A stretch of 64,000 nucleotides of DNA. It comes from Calliopsis andreniformis. Lineage: Eukaryota; Arthropoda; Insecta; Hymenoptera; Andrenidae. A program made the position numbers and the translations under genes. The stretch lies in NCBI RefSeq assembly GCF_051401765.1, contig NW_027480598.1, positions 1 through 64,000 of the forward strand, given 5' to 3'. Positions 31,728-47,200 of this stretch are shown here, piece by piece. How positions within the stretch are numbered: the first letter of the stretch is position 1; each line of letters begins with the position of its first letter. The notes below the pieces were generated by a model, which was given only the letters and a program-made list of their open reading frames with translations, did no database searches and was not told where the DNA came from.

Positions 31728-34700
31728 CATAGTAGCCATAGCCATAGCCATAGCAGCCATTGTCATAGCCATAGCCATAGCCTTAGCAGAAATAGCCATA
31801 GCCATAGCCTTAGCAGAAATAGCCATAGCCATAGCAGCCATAGCAGCCATAGCCATAGCCATAGCAGCCATAGCCATAGCCATAGCACGCACAGCGATAG
31901 CCACAGCACGCATAGCGATAGCGATAGCAGCCGTAGCCATAGCCATAGCAGCGATAGACATAGGCATATCAGCCATAGCCGTAGCCATAGCCGTAGCCAT
32001 AGCATCCATAGCCATAGCCACAGCAGCGGTAGCCATAGCCATAGTCTTAGCAGTCATAGCCATAGCCGTAGTAGCTATAGCAATAACCATAGCAGACATA
32101 GCCATAGCCGTAGCACGCATAGCGATAGCCATAGCAGCCGTAACCATAGCCAGAGCAGCTATAGCCATAGCCAGAGCAGCAATAGCCTTATTCATAGCAG
32201 CAATAGCCATAGCCATAGCAGATATAGCCATAGCAGACATAGCCATAGCCATAGCAGCCATAGTCATAGCCATAGTAGGCATAGCCATAGCCATAGCGGC
32301 CATAGCAATAACCATAGCAGCCATAGCCATAGCCACAGCCATAGCAGTCATAGCCATAGCCATAGCAGCCATAGACATAGCAGCCATAGCTATAGCCATA
32401 GCAGCCATAGACATAGCCATAGCCACAGGAGCCAATGCCATAGCCATAGCAGTTATAGCCATAGCCCTAGCAGCCATAGGCATAGCTATACCAGCCATAG
32501 CCATAGCAGCCATAGCCATAGCCATAGCAGCCATTGTCATAGCCATAGCCATAGCCACAGCAGTCAATGCCATAGCCATAGCAGTTACAGCCATAGCCGT
32601 AGCAGCCATACGCATAGCTATACCAGCCATAGACGTAGCAGCCATAGCCGTAGGCATTGCAGCCATTGTCATAGCCATAGCAGCCGTAGTCATAGCCATA
32701 GCCATAGCAGCCACAGACATAGCCATAGCCAGAGCAGCCAATGCCTTAGCCATAGCAGTTATAGCCATAGCCGTAGCAGCCATACGCATAGCTATACCAG
32801 CCATAAACGTAGCAGCCATAGCTATAGCCACAGGAGCCATAGCTATATCCATAGCAGCAATAGCCACAGCCATAGCAGCCATATGCATAGCTATAGGAGC
32901 CATAGCCATAGCAATAGCACGCATAGCGATAGCCATAGCAGCCTAGCCATAGCAGCCATAGCCATAGCCATATCAGCCATAGCCATAGACACAGCCATAG
33001 CAGCCATAGCCATTGCCAGAGCAGACATAGCCATTGTCATAGCAGCCATAGCCATAGCCGTAGCCATAGCCATTGCCATTGCAGCACTAGCGATAGCAAT
33101 AGCAGGCATAGCCATACCCATAGCGGCCATAGCAGCCATAGCCATAGCCATATCAGCCATAGCCATAGACATAGCCATAGCAGCCATAGCCATAGTCAGA
33201 GCAGACATAGCCATAGCCATAGCAGCAAATGCCATAGCAGTTATAGCCATAGCCGTAGCAGCCATAGGCATAGCTATACCAGCCATAGACATAGCAGCCA
33301 TTGCCATGGGCATTGCAGCCATAGCAATAGCCACAGCAGCCGTAGCCATAGCCATAGCCATAGCAGCTATAGACATAGCGATAGCCACAGGAGCCAATGC
33401 CATAGCCATAGCAGTTATAGCCATAGCCGTAGCAGCCATAGGCAAAGCTATACCAGCCATAGACATAGCAGCCATTGCCATGGACATTGCAGCCATTGTC
33501 ATAGCCATAGCCATAGCCAGAGCAGCAATAGTCATAGCCATAGCAGCCCCAGCAGCCATAGTCATAGCCATAGCAGCCATAGCCATAGCCATAGCAGCCA
33601 TAGCCATAGCCATAGCCATAGCCAGAGCCATAGCCATAGCAGCAATAGCAATAACCATAGCAGCCATAGTAGCCACAGCCATAGCTATTGCAGCCATAGC
33701 CATAGACATAACAGCCATAGCCATAGCCATAGCAGTCATAGCGATAGCCATAGGAGCAGTAGCCATAGCCATAGCAGACATAGCCATAGCCATAGCACGC
33801 ATAGCCATAGCCATAGCAGCCATAGCCATAGCCACAGTAGCGATAGACATAGCCATATCAGCCATAGCCGTAGCCATAGCATCCATAGCCATAGCCACAG
33901 CAGCGGTAGCCGTAGCCATAGTCCTAGCAGCCATATCCATAGCCGTGGTAGCTATAGCAATAACCATAGCAGACATAGCCATAGCCGTAGCACGCATAGC
34001 GATGGCCATAGCAGCCATAACCATAGCCAGAGCAGCCAGAGCCATAGCCATAGCAGTAATAGCCATATTCATAGCAGCCATATCCATAGCCATAGCAGAC
34101 ATGGCCATAGCCATAGCTGCCATACTCATAGCCATAGTAGCCATAGCCATAGCCATAGCAGCCATTGTCATAGCCATAGCCATAGCCTTAGCAGAAATAG
34201 CCATAGCCATAGCCTTAGCAGAAATAGCCATAGCCATAGCAGCCATAGCAGCCATAGCCATAGCCATAGCAGCCATAGCCATAGCCATAGCACGCACAGC
34301 GATAGCCACAGCACGCATAGCGATAGCGATAGCAGCCGTAGCCATAGCCATAGCAGCGATAGACATAGGCATATCAGCCATAGCCGTAGCCATAGCCGTA
34401 GCCATAGCATCCATAGCCATAGCCACAGCAGCGGTAGCCATAGCCATAGTCTTAGCAGTCATAGCCATAGCCGTAGTAGCTATAGCAATAACCATAGCAG
34501 ACATAGCCATAGCCGTAGCACGCATAGCGATAGCCATAGCAGCCGTAACCATAGCCAGAGCAGCTATAGCCATAGCCAGAGCAGCAATAGCCTTATTCAT
34601 AGCAGCAATAGCCATAGCCATAGCAGATATAGCCATAGCAGACATAGCCATAGCCATAGCAGCCATAGTCATAGCCATAGTAGGCATAGCCATAGCCATA

Positions 34701-36537
34701 GCGGCCATAGCAATAACCATAGCAGCCATAGCCATAGCCACAGCCATAGCAGTCATAGCCATAGCCATAGCAGCCATAGACATAGCAGCCATAGCTATAG
34801 CCATAGCAGCCATAGACATAGCCATAGCCACAGGAGCCAATGCCATAGCCATAGCAGTTATAGCCATAGCCCTAGCAGCCATAGGCATAGCTATACCAGC
34901 CATAGCCATAGCAGCCATAGCCATAGCCATAGCAGCCATTGTCATAGCCATAGCCATAGCCACAGCAGTCAATGCCATAGCCATAGCAGTTACAGCCATA
35001 GCCGTAGCAGCCATACGCATAGCTATACCAGCCATAGACGTAGCAGCCATAGCCGTAGGCATTGCAGCCATTGTCATAGCCATAGCAGCCGTAGTCATAG
35101 CCATAGCCATAGCAGCCACAGACATAGCCATAGCCAGAGCAGCCAATGCCTTAGCCATAGCAGTTATAGCCATAGCCGTAGCAGCCATACGCATAGCTAT
35201 ACCAGCCATAAACGTAGCAGCCATAGCTATAGCCACAGGAGCCATAGCTATATCCATAGCAGCAATAGCCACAGCCATAGCAGCCATATGCATAGCTATA
35301 GGAGCCATAGCCATAGCAATAGCACGCATAGCGATAGCCATAGCAGCCTAGCCATAGCAGCCATAGCCATAGCCATATCAGCCATAGCCATAGACACAGC
35401 CATAGCAGCCATAGCCATTGCCAGAGCAGACATAGCCATTGTCATAGCAGCCATAGCCATAGCCGTAGCCATAGCCATTGCCATTGCAGCACTAGCGATA
35501 GCAATAGCAGGCATAGCCATACCCATAGCGGCCATAGCAGCCATAGCCATAGCCATATCAGCCATAGCCATAGACATAGCCATAGCAGCCATAGCCATAG
35601 TCAGAGCAGACATAGCCATAGCCATAGCAGCAAATGCCATAGCAGTTATAGCCATAGCCGTAGCAGCCATAGGCATAGCTATACCAGCCATAGACATAGC
35701 AGCCATTGCCATGGGCATTGCAGCCATAGCAATAGCCACAGCAGCCGTAGCCATAGCCATAGCCATAGCAGCTATAGACATAGCGATAGCCACAGGAGCC
35801 AATGCCATAGCCATAGCAGTTATAGCCATAGCCGTAGCAGCCATAGGCAAAGCTATACCAGCCATAGACATAGCAGCCATTGCCATGGACATTGCAGCCA
35901 TTGTCATAGCCATAGCCATAGCCAGAGCAGCAATAGTCATAGCCATAGCAGCCCCAGCAGCCATAGTCATAGCCATAGCAGCCATAGCCATAGCCATAGC
36001 AGCCATAGCCATAGCCATAGCCATAGCCAGAGCCATAGCCATAGCAGCAATAGCAATAACCATAGCAGCCATAGTAGCCACAGCCATAGCTATTGCAGCC
36101 ATAGCCATAGACATAACAGCCATAGCCATAGCCATAGCAGTCATAGCGATAGCCATAGGAGCAGTAGCCATAGCCATAGCAGACATAGCCATAGCCATAG
36201 CACGCATAGCCATAGCCATAGCAGCCATAGCCATAGCCACAGTAGCGATAGACATAGCCATATCAGCCATAGCCGTAGCCATAGCATCCATAGCCATAGC
36301 CACAGCAGCGGTAGCCGTAGCCATAGTCCTAGCAGCCATATCCATAGCCGTGGTAGCTATAGCAATAACCATAGCAGACATAGCCATAGCCGTAGCACGC
36401 ATAGCGATGGCCATAGCAGCCATAACCATAGCCAGAGCAGCCAGAGCCATAGCCATAGCAGTAATAGCCATATTCATAGCAGCCATATCCATAGCCATAG
36501 CAGACATGGCCATAGCCATAGCTGCCATACTCATAGC
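31728..36537 (+). repeat. 2405-bp higher-order unit, two tandem copies
   Basis: 31728-34132 and 34133-36537 are near-identical, offset 2405. Landmarks include the doubled CCTTAGCAGAAATAGCC, CACGCACAGCGATAGCCACA, GCCTTATTCATAGCAGC and the GCAGCCTAGCC phase mark at 32941 and 35346. Boundaries are good to a few tens of bases. Confidence 0.75.
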
Positions 36538-39500
36538 CATAGTAGCCATAGCCATAGCCATAGCAGCCATAGCATTAGCCACAGCATCCATTGCCATAGC
36601 CACAGCCATAGCTGCCATAGCCATAGCCATAGCAGCCATAGACATAGCAGCCATAGCCTTAGCCATAGCAGCCATAGTCATAGCCATAGTAGCCGCAGCC
36701 AAAGCTACAGCAGCGATATTCATAGCCATAGCAGCCATAGCAGACATAGCCATAGCCATAGCCATAGACAGCCATAGCCATAGCGATAGTCATAGCAGCC
36801 ATAGCCATAGCCGTAGCAGCCATAGCCATAGCCATAGAAGCCATAGCCATAGCCATAGCCATAGCCATTGCCATTGCAGCATTAGCGATAGCAATAGCAG
36901 GCATAGCCATAGCCAATGCGGCCATAGCAGCCATAGCCGTAGCCACGGCCATAGCAATACCAGTAATAGCCATAGCGATAGCAGCCATAGCCATAGCCAT
37001 AGCAGCCACAGCCAAAGCTATAGCAGCCATAGTCATACCCATAGCAGCCATACCAGCCATAGCCACAGCCATAGCCATAGCAGCTATAGCCATAGCCATA
37101 GTAGCCACAGCCAAAGCTATAGCAGCTATATTCATAGCCATAGCAGCCATAGCAGACATAGCCACAGCCATAGCCATAGCAACTATAGCCATAGCCATAG
37201 TAGCCACAGTCAAAGCTATAGCAGCTATATTCATAGCCATAGCAGCCATAGCAGACATAGCCACAGCCATAGCCATAGCAACTATAGCCATAGCCATGGT
37301 AGCCACAGCCAAAGCTATAGCAGCTATATTCATAGCCATAGCAGCCATAGCAGACATAGCCATAGCCATTGCCATAGTCATAGCAGCCATAGCCATAGCC
37401 ATAGCAGCCATAGCCATAGTCATAGGAGCCATGGCCATAGCCATAACCATAGCCTTAGCAGCAATAGCCATAGCCATAGCAGCCATAGCAGCCATAGCCA
37501 TAGCCATAGCAGCCATTGTCATAGCCATAGCCATAGCCACAGTAGCCAATGCCATAGCCATAGCAGTTATAGCCATAGCCGTAGCAGCCATACGCATAGC
37601 TATACCGGCCATAGATGTAGCAGCCGTAGCCATAGCCATAGGAGCCATAGCTATATCCATAGCAGCAATAGCCACAGCCATAGCAGCCATATGCATAGCT
37701 ATAGGAGCCATAGCCATAGCAATAGCACGTATAGCGATAGTCATAGCAGCCTAGCCACAGCCATAGCAGCCATAGCCATAGCCATATCAGACATAGCCAT
37801 AGCCACAGCCATAGCTGCCATAGCCGTAGCCGGAGCAGACATAGCCATAGCCATAGCCACAGCAGTCAGTGCCATAGCCATAGCAGTTACAGCCATAGCC
37901 GTAGCAGCCATAGGCATTGCTATACCAGCCATAGACATAGCAGCCATTGCCATGTACATTGCAGCCATAGCCATAGCCATAGCAGCCGTCGCCATAGCCA
38001 TATCCATAGCGGCCACAGCTATATACATAGCAGACATAGCCATAGCCATAGCCATAGCAGCCATAGACATAGCCATAGCCACAGGAGCCAATGCCATAGC
38101 CATAGCAGTTATAGCCATAGCCCTAGCAGCCATAGGGATAGCTATACCAGCCATAGACATAGCTGCCATAGCCATAGCCATAGCAGCCATTGTCATAGCC
38201 ATAGCCATAGCCACAGCAGCCAATGCCATAGCCCTAGCAGTTATAGCCATAGCCGTACCAGCCATACGCTTAGCCATAGCAGTTATAGCCATAGCCGTAC
38301 CAGCCATACGCATAGCTATACCGGCCATAGATGTAGCAGCCGTAGCCATAGCCATAGGAGCCATAGCTATATCCATAGCAGCAATAGCCACAGCCATAGC
38401 AGCCACAGCCAAAGCTATAGCAGCGATAGTCATAGCCATAGCAGCCATAGCAGCCATAGCCATAACCATAGCCATAGCCATATCAGCCATAGCCATAGAC
38501 ATAGGCATAGCAGCCATAGCCATAGCCAGAGCAGACATATCCATAGTCATAGCAGCCATAGCCATAGCCGTAGCCATAGCCACTGCCATTGCTGCACTAG
38601 CGATAGCAATAGCAGGCATAGCCATACCCATAGCGGCCATAGCAGCCATAGCCATAGCCATAGCAGCCATAGCCATAGCCATAGCCCGCATAGCGACAGC
38701 CATAGCAGCCGTAGCCATAGCCATAGCAGCCGTAACCATAGCCATAGCAGCCATAGCCGTAGCCATAGCAGCCATAGCCATAGCCATAGCAGCCATAGCC
38801 TAAGCCACAGCAGCCATCGCCACGGCCATAGCAGCCATAGCCATATCCATAGGAGCCATAGCCATAGCCATAGCCTTAGCAGCCATAGTCACAGCCATAG
38901 CAGCCATAGCCATAGCCATAGCATCCATAGCCGAAGCCATAGCAGCCACAGCGATAGCCATAGCAGCCTTAGCCATAGCCATAACAGCCACAGCCATAGC
39001 CACATCAGCCATAGCCATAGCCATTGCCATAGCAGCAATAGCCATAGCCATAGCAGCCGTTGTCATAGCATTAGCAGCCATAGCCATACCTATAGCAGCC
39101 ATAGCCACAGCAGCCATAGCCACAGCCATAGCAGGCATAGCCATAGCAGCCAGAGCCGTAGCTATAGCAGCTGTAGCCATAGCCAAAGCAGCCATAGCCA
39201 TAGCCATAGCAGCCATAGCCATAGCCAGAGCCGACAAAGCCATAGCAATAGCAACAGCAGACAGTGCCATAGCCATAGCAGTTATAGCCATAGCCGTAGC
39301 AGCCATAAGCATAGCTATACCTGCCATAGACATAGCAGCCATTGCCATGGACATTGCAGCCATAGCCATAGCCATAGCAGCCGTAGCCATAGACATAGCT
39401 ATAGCCACAGCAGCCAATGCCATAGCCATAGCAGTTATAGCCATAGCCGTAGCAGCCATAGTCATAGCTGTATCAGCAACAGTCCTAGCAGCCATAGCCA

Positions 39501-41220
39501 TAGCCATAGCAGCCATAGTCATAGCCATAGCCATAGCCATAGCAGAAACAGTCATAGCTATAGCAGCCCTAGTAGCCATAGCCATAGCCATAGCAGCCAC
39601 AGCCATAGCCATAGCACTAGCCATAGCAGCAATAGCCATAGCCATAGCAGCCATAGCAGCCATAGCCATAGCCATAGCAGCCATAGCAGCCATAGCCATA
39701 GCCATAGCAGCCATAGGCATAGCCATAGCACGCATAGCGACAGCCATAGCAGCGGTAGCCACAGCCATAGCAGATAGACGCAATAGCTACAGCAACCATA
39801 GACATAGTCATCGCAGCCATAGCCATAGCCATTGCCACAGTAGCCATAAGCATAGCTATACCTGCCATAGCCATAGCAGCCATAGGCATAGCCATAGCCA
39901 CAGGAGCCTATGCCAGAGGCATAGCAGTTATAGCCATAGCCATAGCCATAGCAGCCATTGTCATAGACATAACCATAGACACAGCAGCCAATGCCATACC
40001 CATAGCAGTTATAGCCATAGCCGTAGCAGCCATAGGCATAGCTGTATCAGCAACAGACCTAGCAGCCATGGCCATAGCCATAGCAGCCATAGTCATAGCC
40101 ATAGCAGTCCTAGTAGCCATAGCCATAGCCATAGCAGCCACAGCCATAGCCATAGCACTAGCCATAGTAGCAATTGCCATAGCCATAGCAGCCACAGCAG
40201 CCAATGCCATACCCATAGCAGTTACAGGCATAGCCGTAGCAGCCATACGCATAGCTATACCAGCCATAGACGTAGCAGCCATAGCCGTAGGCATTGCAGA
40301 TATTGTCATAGCCATAGCAGCCGTAGCCATACCCATAGCCATAGCAACCATAGACATAGCCATACCACAGGAGCCAATGCCATAGCCATAGCAGCTATAG
40401 CCACAGCCCTACAAGCCATAGGCATAGCTATACCAGCCAAAGCCATAGCAGCCATAGCCATAGCCATAGCAGCCATTGTCATAGCCATAGCCATAGCCAC
40501 AACAGCCAATGCCATAGCCATAGCAGTTATAGCCATAGCCGTACCAGCCATACGCATAGCTATACCGGCCATAGATGTAGCAGCAGTAGCCATAGCCATA
40601 GGAGCCATAGCTATATCCATAGCAGCAATAGCCACAGCCATAGCAGCCATAGGCATAGCTATAGGAGGCATAGCCATAGCAATAGCACGCATAGCGATAG
40701 TCATAGCAGCCTAGCCATGGCCATAGCCATAGCAACTATAGCCATAGCCATAGTAGCAACAGCCAAAGCTATAACAGCGATATTCATAGCCATAGCAGCC
40801 ATAGCAGACATAGCCATAGCCATAGCCATAGCAGCCATAGCCATGTCCATAGTCATAGCAGCCATAGCCATAGCCATAGCAGCCATAGCCATACCCATAG
40901 AAGCCATAGCCATAGCCTTAGCAGCCATAGACATAGCAGCCATAGCCATAGCCATAGCAGCCATTGTCATAGCCATAGCCATTGCCATAGCATCCATAGC
41001 CATAGCCATAGCAGCCATAGCCATAGACATAGCAGCCGTAGCCATAGCCATAGCCATAGCAGCCATTGTCATAGCCATAGCCATAGCCAGAGCAGCCAAT
41101 GCCGTAGCCAGAGCAGTTATAGCCATAGCCGTAGCAGCCATACGCATAGCTATACCAGCCATAAACGTAGCAGCCATAGCCATAGCCACAGGAGCCATTG
41201 CTATATCCATAGCAGCAATA

Positions 41221-44200
41221 GCCACAGCCATAGCAGCCATATGCATAGCTATAGGAGCCATAGCCATAGCAATAGCACGCATAGCGATAGCCATAGCAGC
41301 CTAGCCATAGCAGCCATAGCCATAGCCATATCAGCCATAGCCATAGATATAGCCATAGCAGCCATAGCCATAGCCAGAGCAGACATAGCCATTGTCATAG
41401 CAGCCATAGCCATAGCCGTAGCCATAGCCATTGCCATTGCAGCACTAGCGATAGCAATAGCAGGCATAGCCATACCCATAGCGGCCATAGCAGCCATAGC
41501 CATAGCCATATCAGCCATAGCCATAGACATAGCCATAGCACGCATAGCCATAGCCATAGCAGCCGTAGCCATAGCCACAGTAGCGATAGACATAGCCATA
41601 TCAGCCATAGCCGTAGCCATAGCATCCATAGCCATAGCCACAGCAGCGCTAGCCGTAGCCATAGTCCTAGCAGCCATAGCCATAGCCGTAGTAGCTATAG
41701 CAATAACCATAGCAGACATAGCCATAGCCGTAGCGCGCATAGCGATAGCCATAGCAGCCATAACCATAGCCAGAGCAGCCAGAGCCATAGCCATAGCAGC
41801 AATAGCCATATTCATAGCAGCCATAGCCATAGCCATAGCAGACATGGCCATAGCCATAGCTGCCATACTCATAGCCATAGTAGCCATAGCCATAGCCATA
41901 GCAGCCATAGCATTAGCCACAGCAGCCACTGCCATAGCCACAGCCATAGCTGCCATAGCCATAGCCATAGCAGCCATAGACATAGCAGCCATAGCCATAG
42001 CCATAGCAGCCATAGTCATAGCCATAGCAGCCATAACAGCCATAGCCATAGCCATAGTAGCCACAGCCAAAGCTATAGCAGCGATATTCATAGCCATAGC
42101 AGCCATAGCAGACATAGCCATAGCCATAGCCATAGACAGCCATAGCCATAGCCATAGTCATAGCAGCCATAGCCATAGCCGTAGCAGCCATAGCCATAGC
42201 TATACCAGCCATAGACGTAGCAGCCATAGCCGTAGGCATTGCAGCCATTGTCATAGCCATAGCAGCCATTGTCATAGCCATAGCCATAGCCACAGCAGCC
42301 AATGCCATAGCCATAGCAGTTATAGCCATAGCCGTACCAGCCATACGCTTAGCCATAGCAGTTATAGCCATAGCCGTAACAGCCATACGCATAGCTATAC
42401 CGGCCATAGATGTAGCAGCAGTAGCCATAGCCATAGGAGCCATAGCTATATCCATAGCAGCAATAGCCACAGCCATAGCAGCCATAGGCATAGCTATAGG
42501 AGGCATAGCCATTGCAATAGCACGCATAGCGATAGTCATAGCAGCCATAGCCATAGCCATAGAAGCCATAGCCATAGCCATATCAGCCATAGCCATAGAC
42601 ATAGCCATAGCAGCCAGAGCCATAGCCAGAGCAGACATAGCCATAGCAATAGCAGCCATAGCCATAGCCGTAGCCATAGCCATTGCCATTGCAGCACTAG
42701 CGATAGCCATAGCAGCCATAGCAGCCATAGCTATATCCATAGCAGCCATTGTAATAGCCATAGCCATAGCCACAGCAGGCGATGCCATAGCCATAGCAGT
42801 TATAGCCATAGCCACAGCAGGCGATGCCATAGCCATAGCAGTTATAGCCATAGCCGTAGCAGCCATACGCATAGCTATACCAGCCATAGACGTAGCAGCC
42901 ATAGCCGTAGGCATTGCAGCCATTGTCATAGCCATAGCAGCCGTAGCCATAGCCATAGCCATAGCAGCCATAGACATAGCCATAGCCACAGGAGCCAATG
43001 CCATATCCATAGCAGTTATAGCCATAGCCCTAGCAGCCATAGGCATAGCTATACCAGCCATAGCCATAGCAGCCATAGCCATAGCCATAGCAGCCATTGT
43101 CATAGCCATAGCCATAGCCACAGCAGCCAATACCATAGCCATAGCAGTTATAGCCATAGCCGTAGCAGCCATACGCATAGCTATACCGGCCATAGATGTA
43201 GCAGCCGTAGCCATAGCCATAGGAGCCATAGCTATATCCATAGCAGCAATAGCCACAGCCATAGCAGCCATAGGCATAGCTATAGGAGCCATAGCCAAAG
43301 CAATGGCACTCATAGCGATAGTCATAGCAGCCTAGCCATAGCCATAACCATAGCCTTAGCAGCAATAGCCATGGCCATAGCAGTCATAGCAGCCATAGCC
43401 ATAGCCATAGCAGCCATAGCCATAGCCATAGCACGCATAGCGATAGCCATAGCAGCCGTAGCCATAGCCATAGCAGCGATAGACATAGCCATAGCAGCCA
43501 TAGCCATAGTCATAGAAGCCATAGCCATAGCCATAGCCATAGCCTTAGCAGCAATAGCCATAGCCATAGCAGCCATAGCAGCCATAGCCATATTCATAGC
43601 AGCCATAGCCATAGCCATAGCAGCCATAGCCATAGTCATAGAAGCCATAGCCATAGCCATAACCATAGCCTTAGCAGCAATAGCCATAGCCATAGCAGCC
43701 ATAGCAGCCATAGCCATAGCCATAGCCATAGCAGCCATAGCCATAGTCATAGAAGCCATAGCCATAGCCATAGCCATAGCCTTAGCAGCAATAGCCATAG
43801 CCATAGCAGCCATAGCAGCCTAGCCATAGCCATAGCAGCCATAGCCATAGCCATAGCACGCATAGCGATAGCCATAGCAGCCGTAGCCATAGCCATAGCA
43901 GCGATAGACATAGCCATAGCAGCCATAGCCGTAGTCATAGCATCCATAGCCATAGCCACAGCAGCGGTTGCCATAGCCATAACAGCCAGAGCCATAGCCA
44001 TAGCAGCTATAGCCATACCCAAAGCAGCCTTAGCCATAGCCATAGCGGCCATAGACATGACCATAGACATAGCCATAGCAGCCATAGCCATAGCCATAGC
44101 AGCCATAGCCATAGCCATAGCCATAGCCAGAGCCATAGCCATAGCAGCAATAGCAATTACCATAGCAGCCATAGTAGCCACAGCCAAAGCTATTGCAGCC

Positions 44201-47200
44201 ATAGCCATAGCCATAACAGCCATTGCCATAGCCATAGCAGTCATAGCGATAGCCATAGGAGCCGTTGCCATAGCCATAGCAGCCATAGCCATAGCCGTAG
44301 CACGCATAGCCATAGCCATAGCAGCCGTAGCCATAGCCATAGTAGCGATAGACATAGCCATATCAGCCATAGCCGTAGCCATAGCATCCATAGCCATAGC
44401 CACAGCAGCGGTAGCCGTAGCCATAGTCCTAGCAGCCATAGCCATAGCCGTAGTAGCTATAGCAATAACCATAGCAGACATAGCCATAGCCGTAGCGCGC
44501 ATAGCGATAGCCATAGCAGCCATAACCATAGCCAGAGCAGCCAGAGCCATAGCCATAGCAGCAATAGCCATATTCATAGCAGCCATAGCCATAGCCATAG
44601 CAGACATGGCCATAGCCATAGCTGCCATACTCATAGCCATAGTAGCCATAGCCATAGCCATAGCAGCCATAGCATTAGCCACAGCAGCCACTGCCATAGC
44701 CACAGCCATAGCTGCCATAGCCATAGCCATAGCAGCCATAGACATAGCAGCCATAGCCATAGCCATAGCAGCCATAGTCATAGCCATAGCAGCCATAGCA
44801 GCCATAGCCATAGCCATAGTAGCCACAGCCAAAGCTATAGCAGCGATATTCATAGCCATAGCAGCCATAGCAGACATAGCCATAGCCATAGCCATAGACA
44901 GCAATAGCCATAGCCATAGTCATAGCAGCCATAGCCATAGCCGTAGCAGCCATAGCCATAGCCATAGAAGCCATAGCCATAGCCATAGCCATAGCCATTG
45001 CCATTGCAGCATTAGCGATAGCAATAGCAGGCATAGCCATAGCCAATGCGGCCATTGCAGCCATAGCCGTAGCCACGGCCATAGCAATACCAGCAATAGC
45101 CATAGCGATAGCAGCCATAGCCATAGCCATAGCAGCCATAGCCAAAGCTATAGCAGCCATAGTCATACCCATAGCAGCCATACCAGCCATAGCCACAGCC
45201 ATAGCCACAGCAACTATAGCCATAGCCATAGTAGCCACAGCCAAAGCTATAGCAGGTATATTCATAGCCATAGCAGCCATAGCAGACATAGCCACGGCCA
45301 TAGCCATAGCAACTATAGCCATAGCCATAGTAGCCACAGCCGAAGCTATAGCAGATATATTCATAGCCATAGCAGCCATAGCAGACATAGCCACAGCCAT
45401 AGCCATAGCAACTATAGCCATAGCCATAGTAGCCACAGCCAAAGCTATAGCAGCTATATTCATAGCCATAGCAGCCATAGCAGACATAGCCATAGCCATT
45501 GCCATAGTCATAGCAGCCATAGCCATAGCCATAGCAGCCATAGCCATAGTCATAGGAGCCATGGCCATAGCCATAACCATAGCCTTAGCAGCAATAGCCA
45601 TAGCCATAGCAGCCATAGCAGCCATAGCCATAGCCATAGCAGCCATTGTCATAGCCATAGCCATAGCCACAGTAGCCAATGCCATAGCCATAGCAGTTAT
45701 AGCCACAGCCATAGCAGCCATATGCATAGCTATAGGAGCCATAGCCATAGCAATAGCACGCATAGCGATAGCCATAGCAGCCTAGCCATAGCAGCCATAG
45801 CCATAGCCATATCAGCCATAGCCATAGATATAGCCATAGCAGCCATAGCCATAGCCAGAGCAGACATAGCCATTGTCATAGCAGCCATAGCCATAGCCGT
45901 AGCCATAGCCATTGCCATTGCAGCACTAGCGATAGCAATAGCAGGCATAGCCATACCCATAGCGGCCAAAGCAGCCATAGCCATAGCCATATCAGCCATA
46001 GCCATAGACATAGCCATAGCACGCATAGCCATAGCCATAGCAGCCGTAGCCATAGCCACAGTAGCGATAGACATAGCCATATCAGCCATAGCCGTAGCCA
46101 TAGCATCCATAGCCATAGCCACAGCAGCGCTAGCCGTAGCCATAGTCCTAGCAGCCATAGCCATAGCCGTAGTAGCTATAGCAATAACCATAGCAGACAT
46201 AGCCATAGCCGTAGCGCGCATAGCGATAGCCATAGCAGCCATAACCATAGCCAGAGCAGCCAGAGCCATAGCCATAGCAGCAATAGCCATATTCATAGCA
46301 GCCATAGCCATAGCCATAGCAGACATGGCCATAGCCATAGCTGCCATACTCATAGCCATAGTAGCCATAGCCATAGCCATAGCAGCCATAGCATTAGCCA
46401 CAGCAGCCACTGCCATAGCCACAGCCATAGCTGCCATAGCCATAGCCATAGCAGCCATAGACATAGCAGCCATAGCCATAGCCATAGCAGCCATAGTCAT
46501 AGCCATAGCAGCCATAACAGCCATAGCCATAGCCATAGTAGCCACAGCCAAAGCTATAGCAGCGATATTCATAGCCATAGCAGCCATAGCAGACATAGCC
46601 ATAGCCATAGCCATAGACAGCCATAGCCATAGCCATAGTCATAGCAGCCATAGCCATAGCCGTAGCAGCCATAGCCATAGCTATACCAGCCATAGACGTA
46701 GCAGCCATAGCCGTAGGCATTGCAGCCATTGTCATAGCCATAGCAGCCATTGTCATAGCCATAGCCATAGCCACAGCAGCCAATGCCATAGCCATAGCAG
46801 TTATAGCCATAGCCGTACCAGCCATACGCTTAGCCATAGCAGTTATAGCCATAGCCGTAACAGCCATACGCATAGCTATACCGGCCATAGATGTAGCAGC
46901 AGTAGCCATAGCCATAGGAGCCATAGCTATATCCATAGCAGCAATAGCCACAGCCATAGCAGCCATAGGCATAGCTATAGGAGGCATAGCCATTGCAATA
47001 GCACGCATAGCGATAGTCATAGCAGCCATAGCCATAGCCATAGAAGCCATAGCCATAGCCATATCAGCCATAGCCATAGACATAGCCATAGCAGCCAGAG
47101 CCATAGCCAGAGCAGACATAGCCATAGCCATAGCAGCCATAGCCATAGCCGTAGCCATAGCCATTGCCATTGCAGCACTAGCGATAGCCATAGCAGCCAT

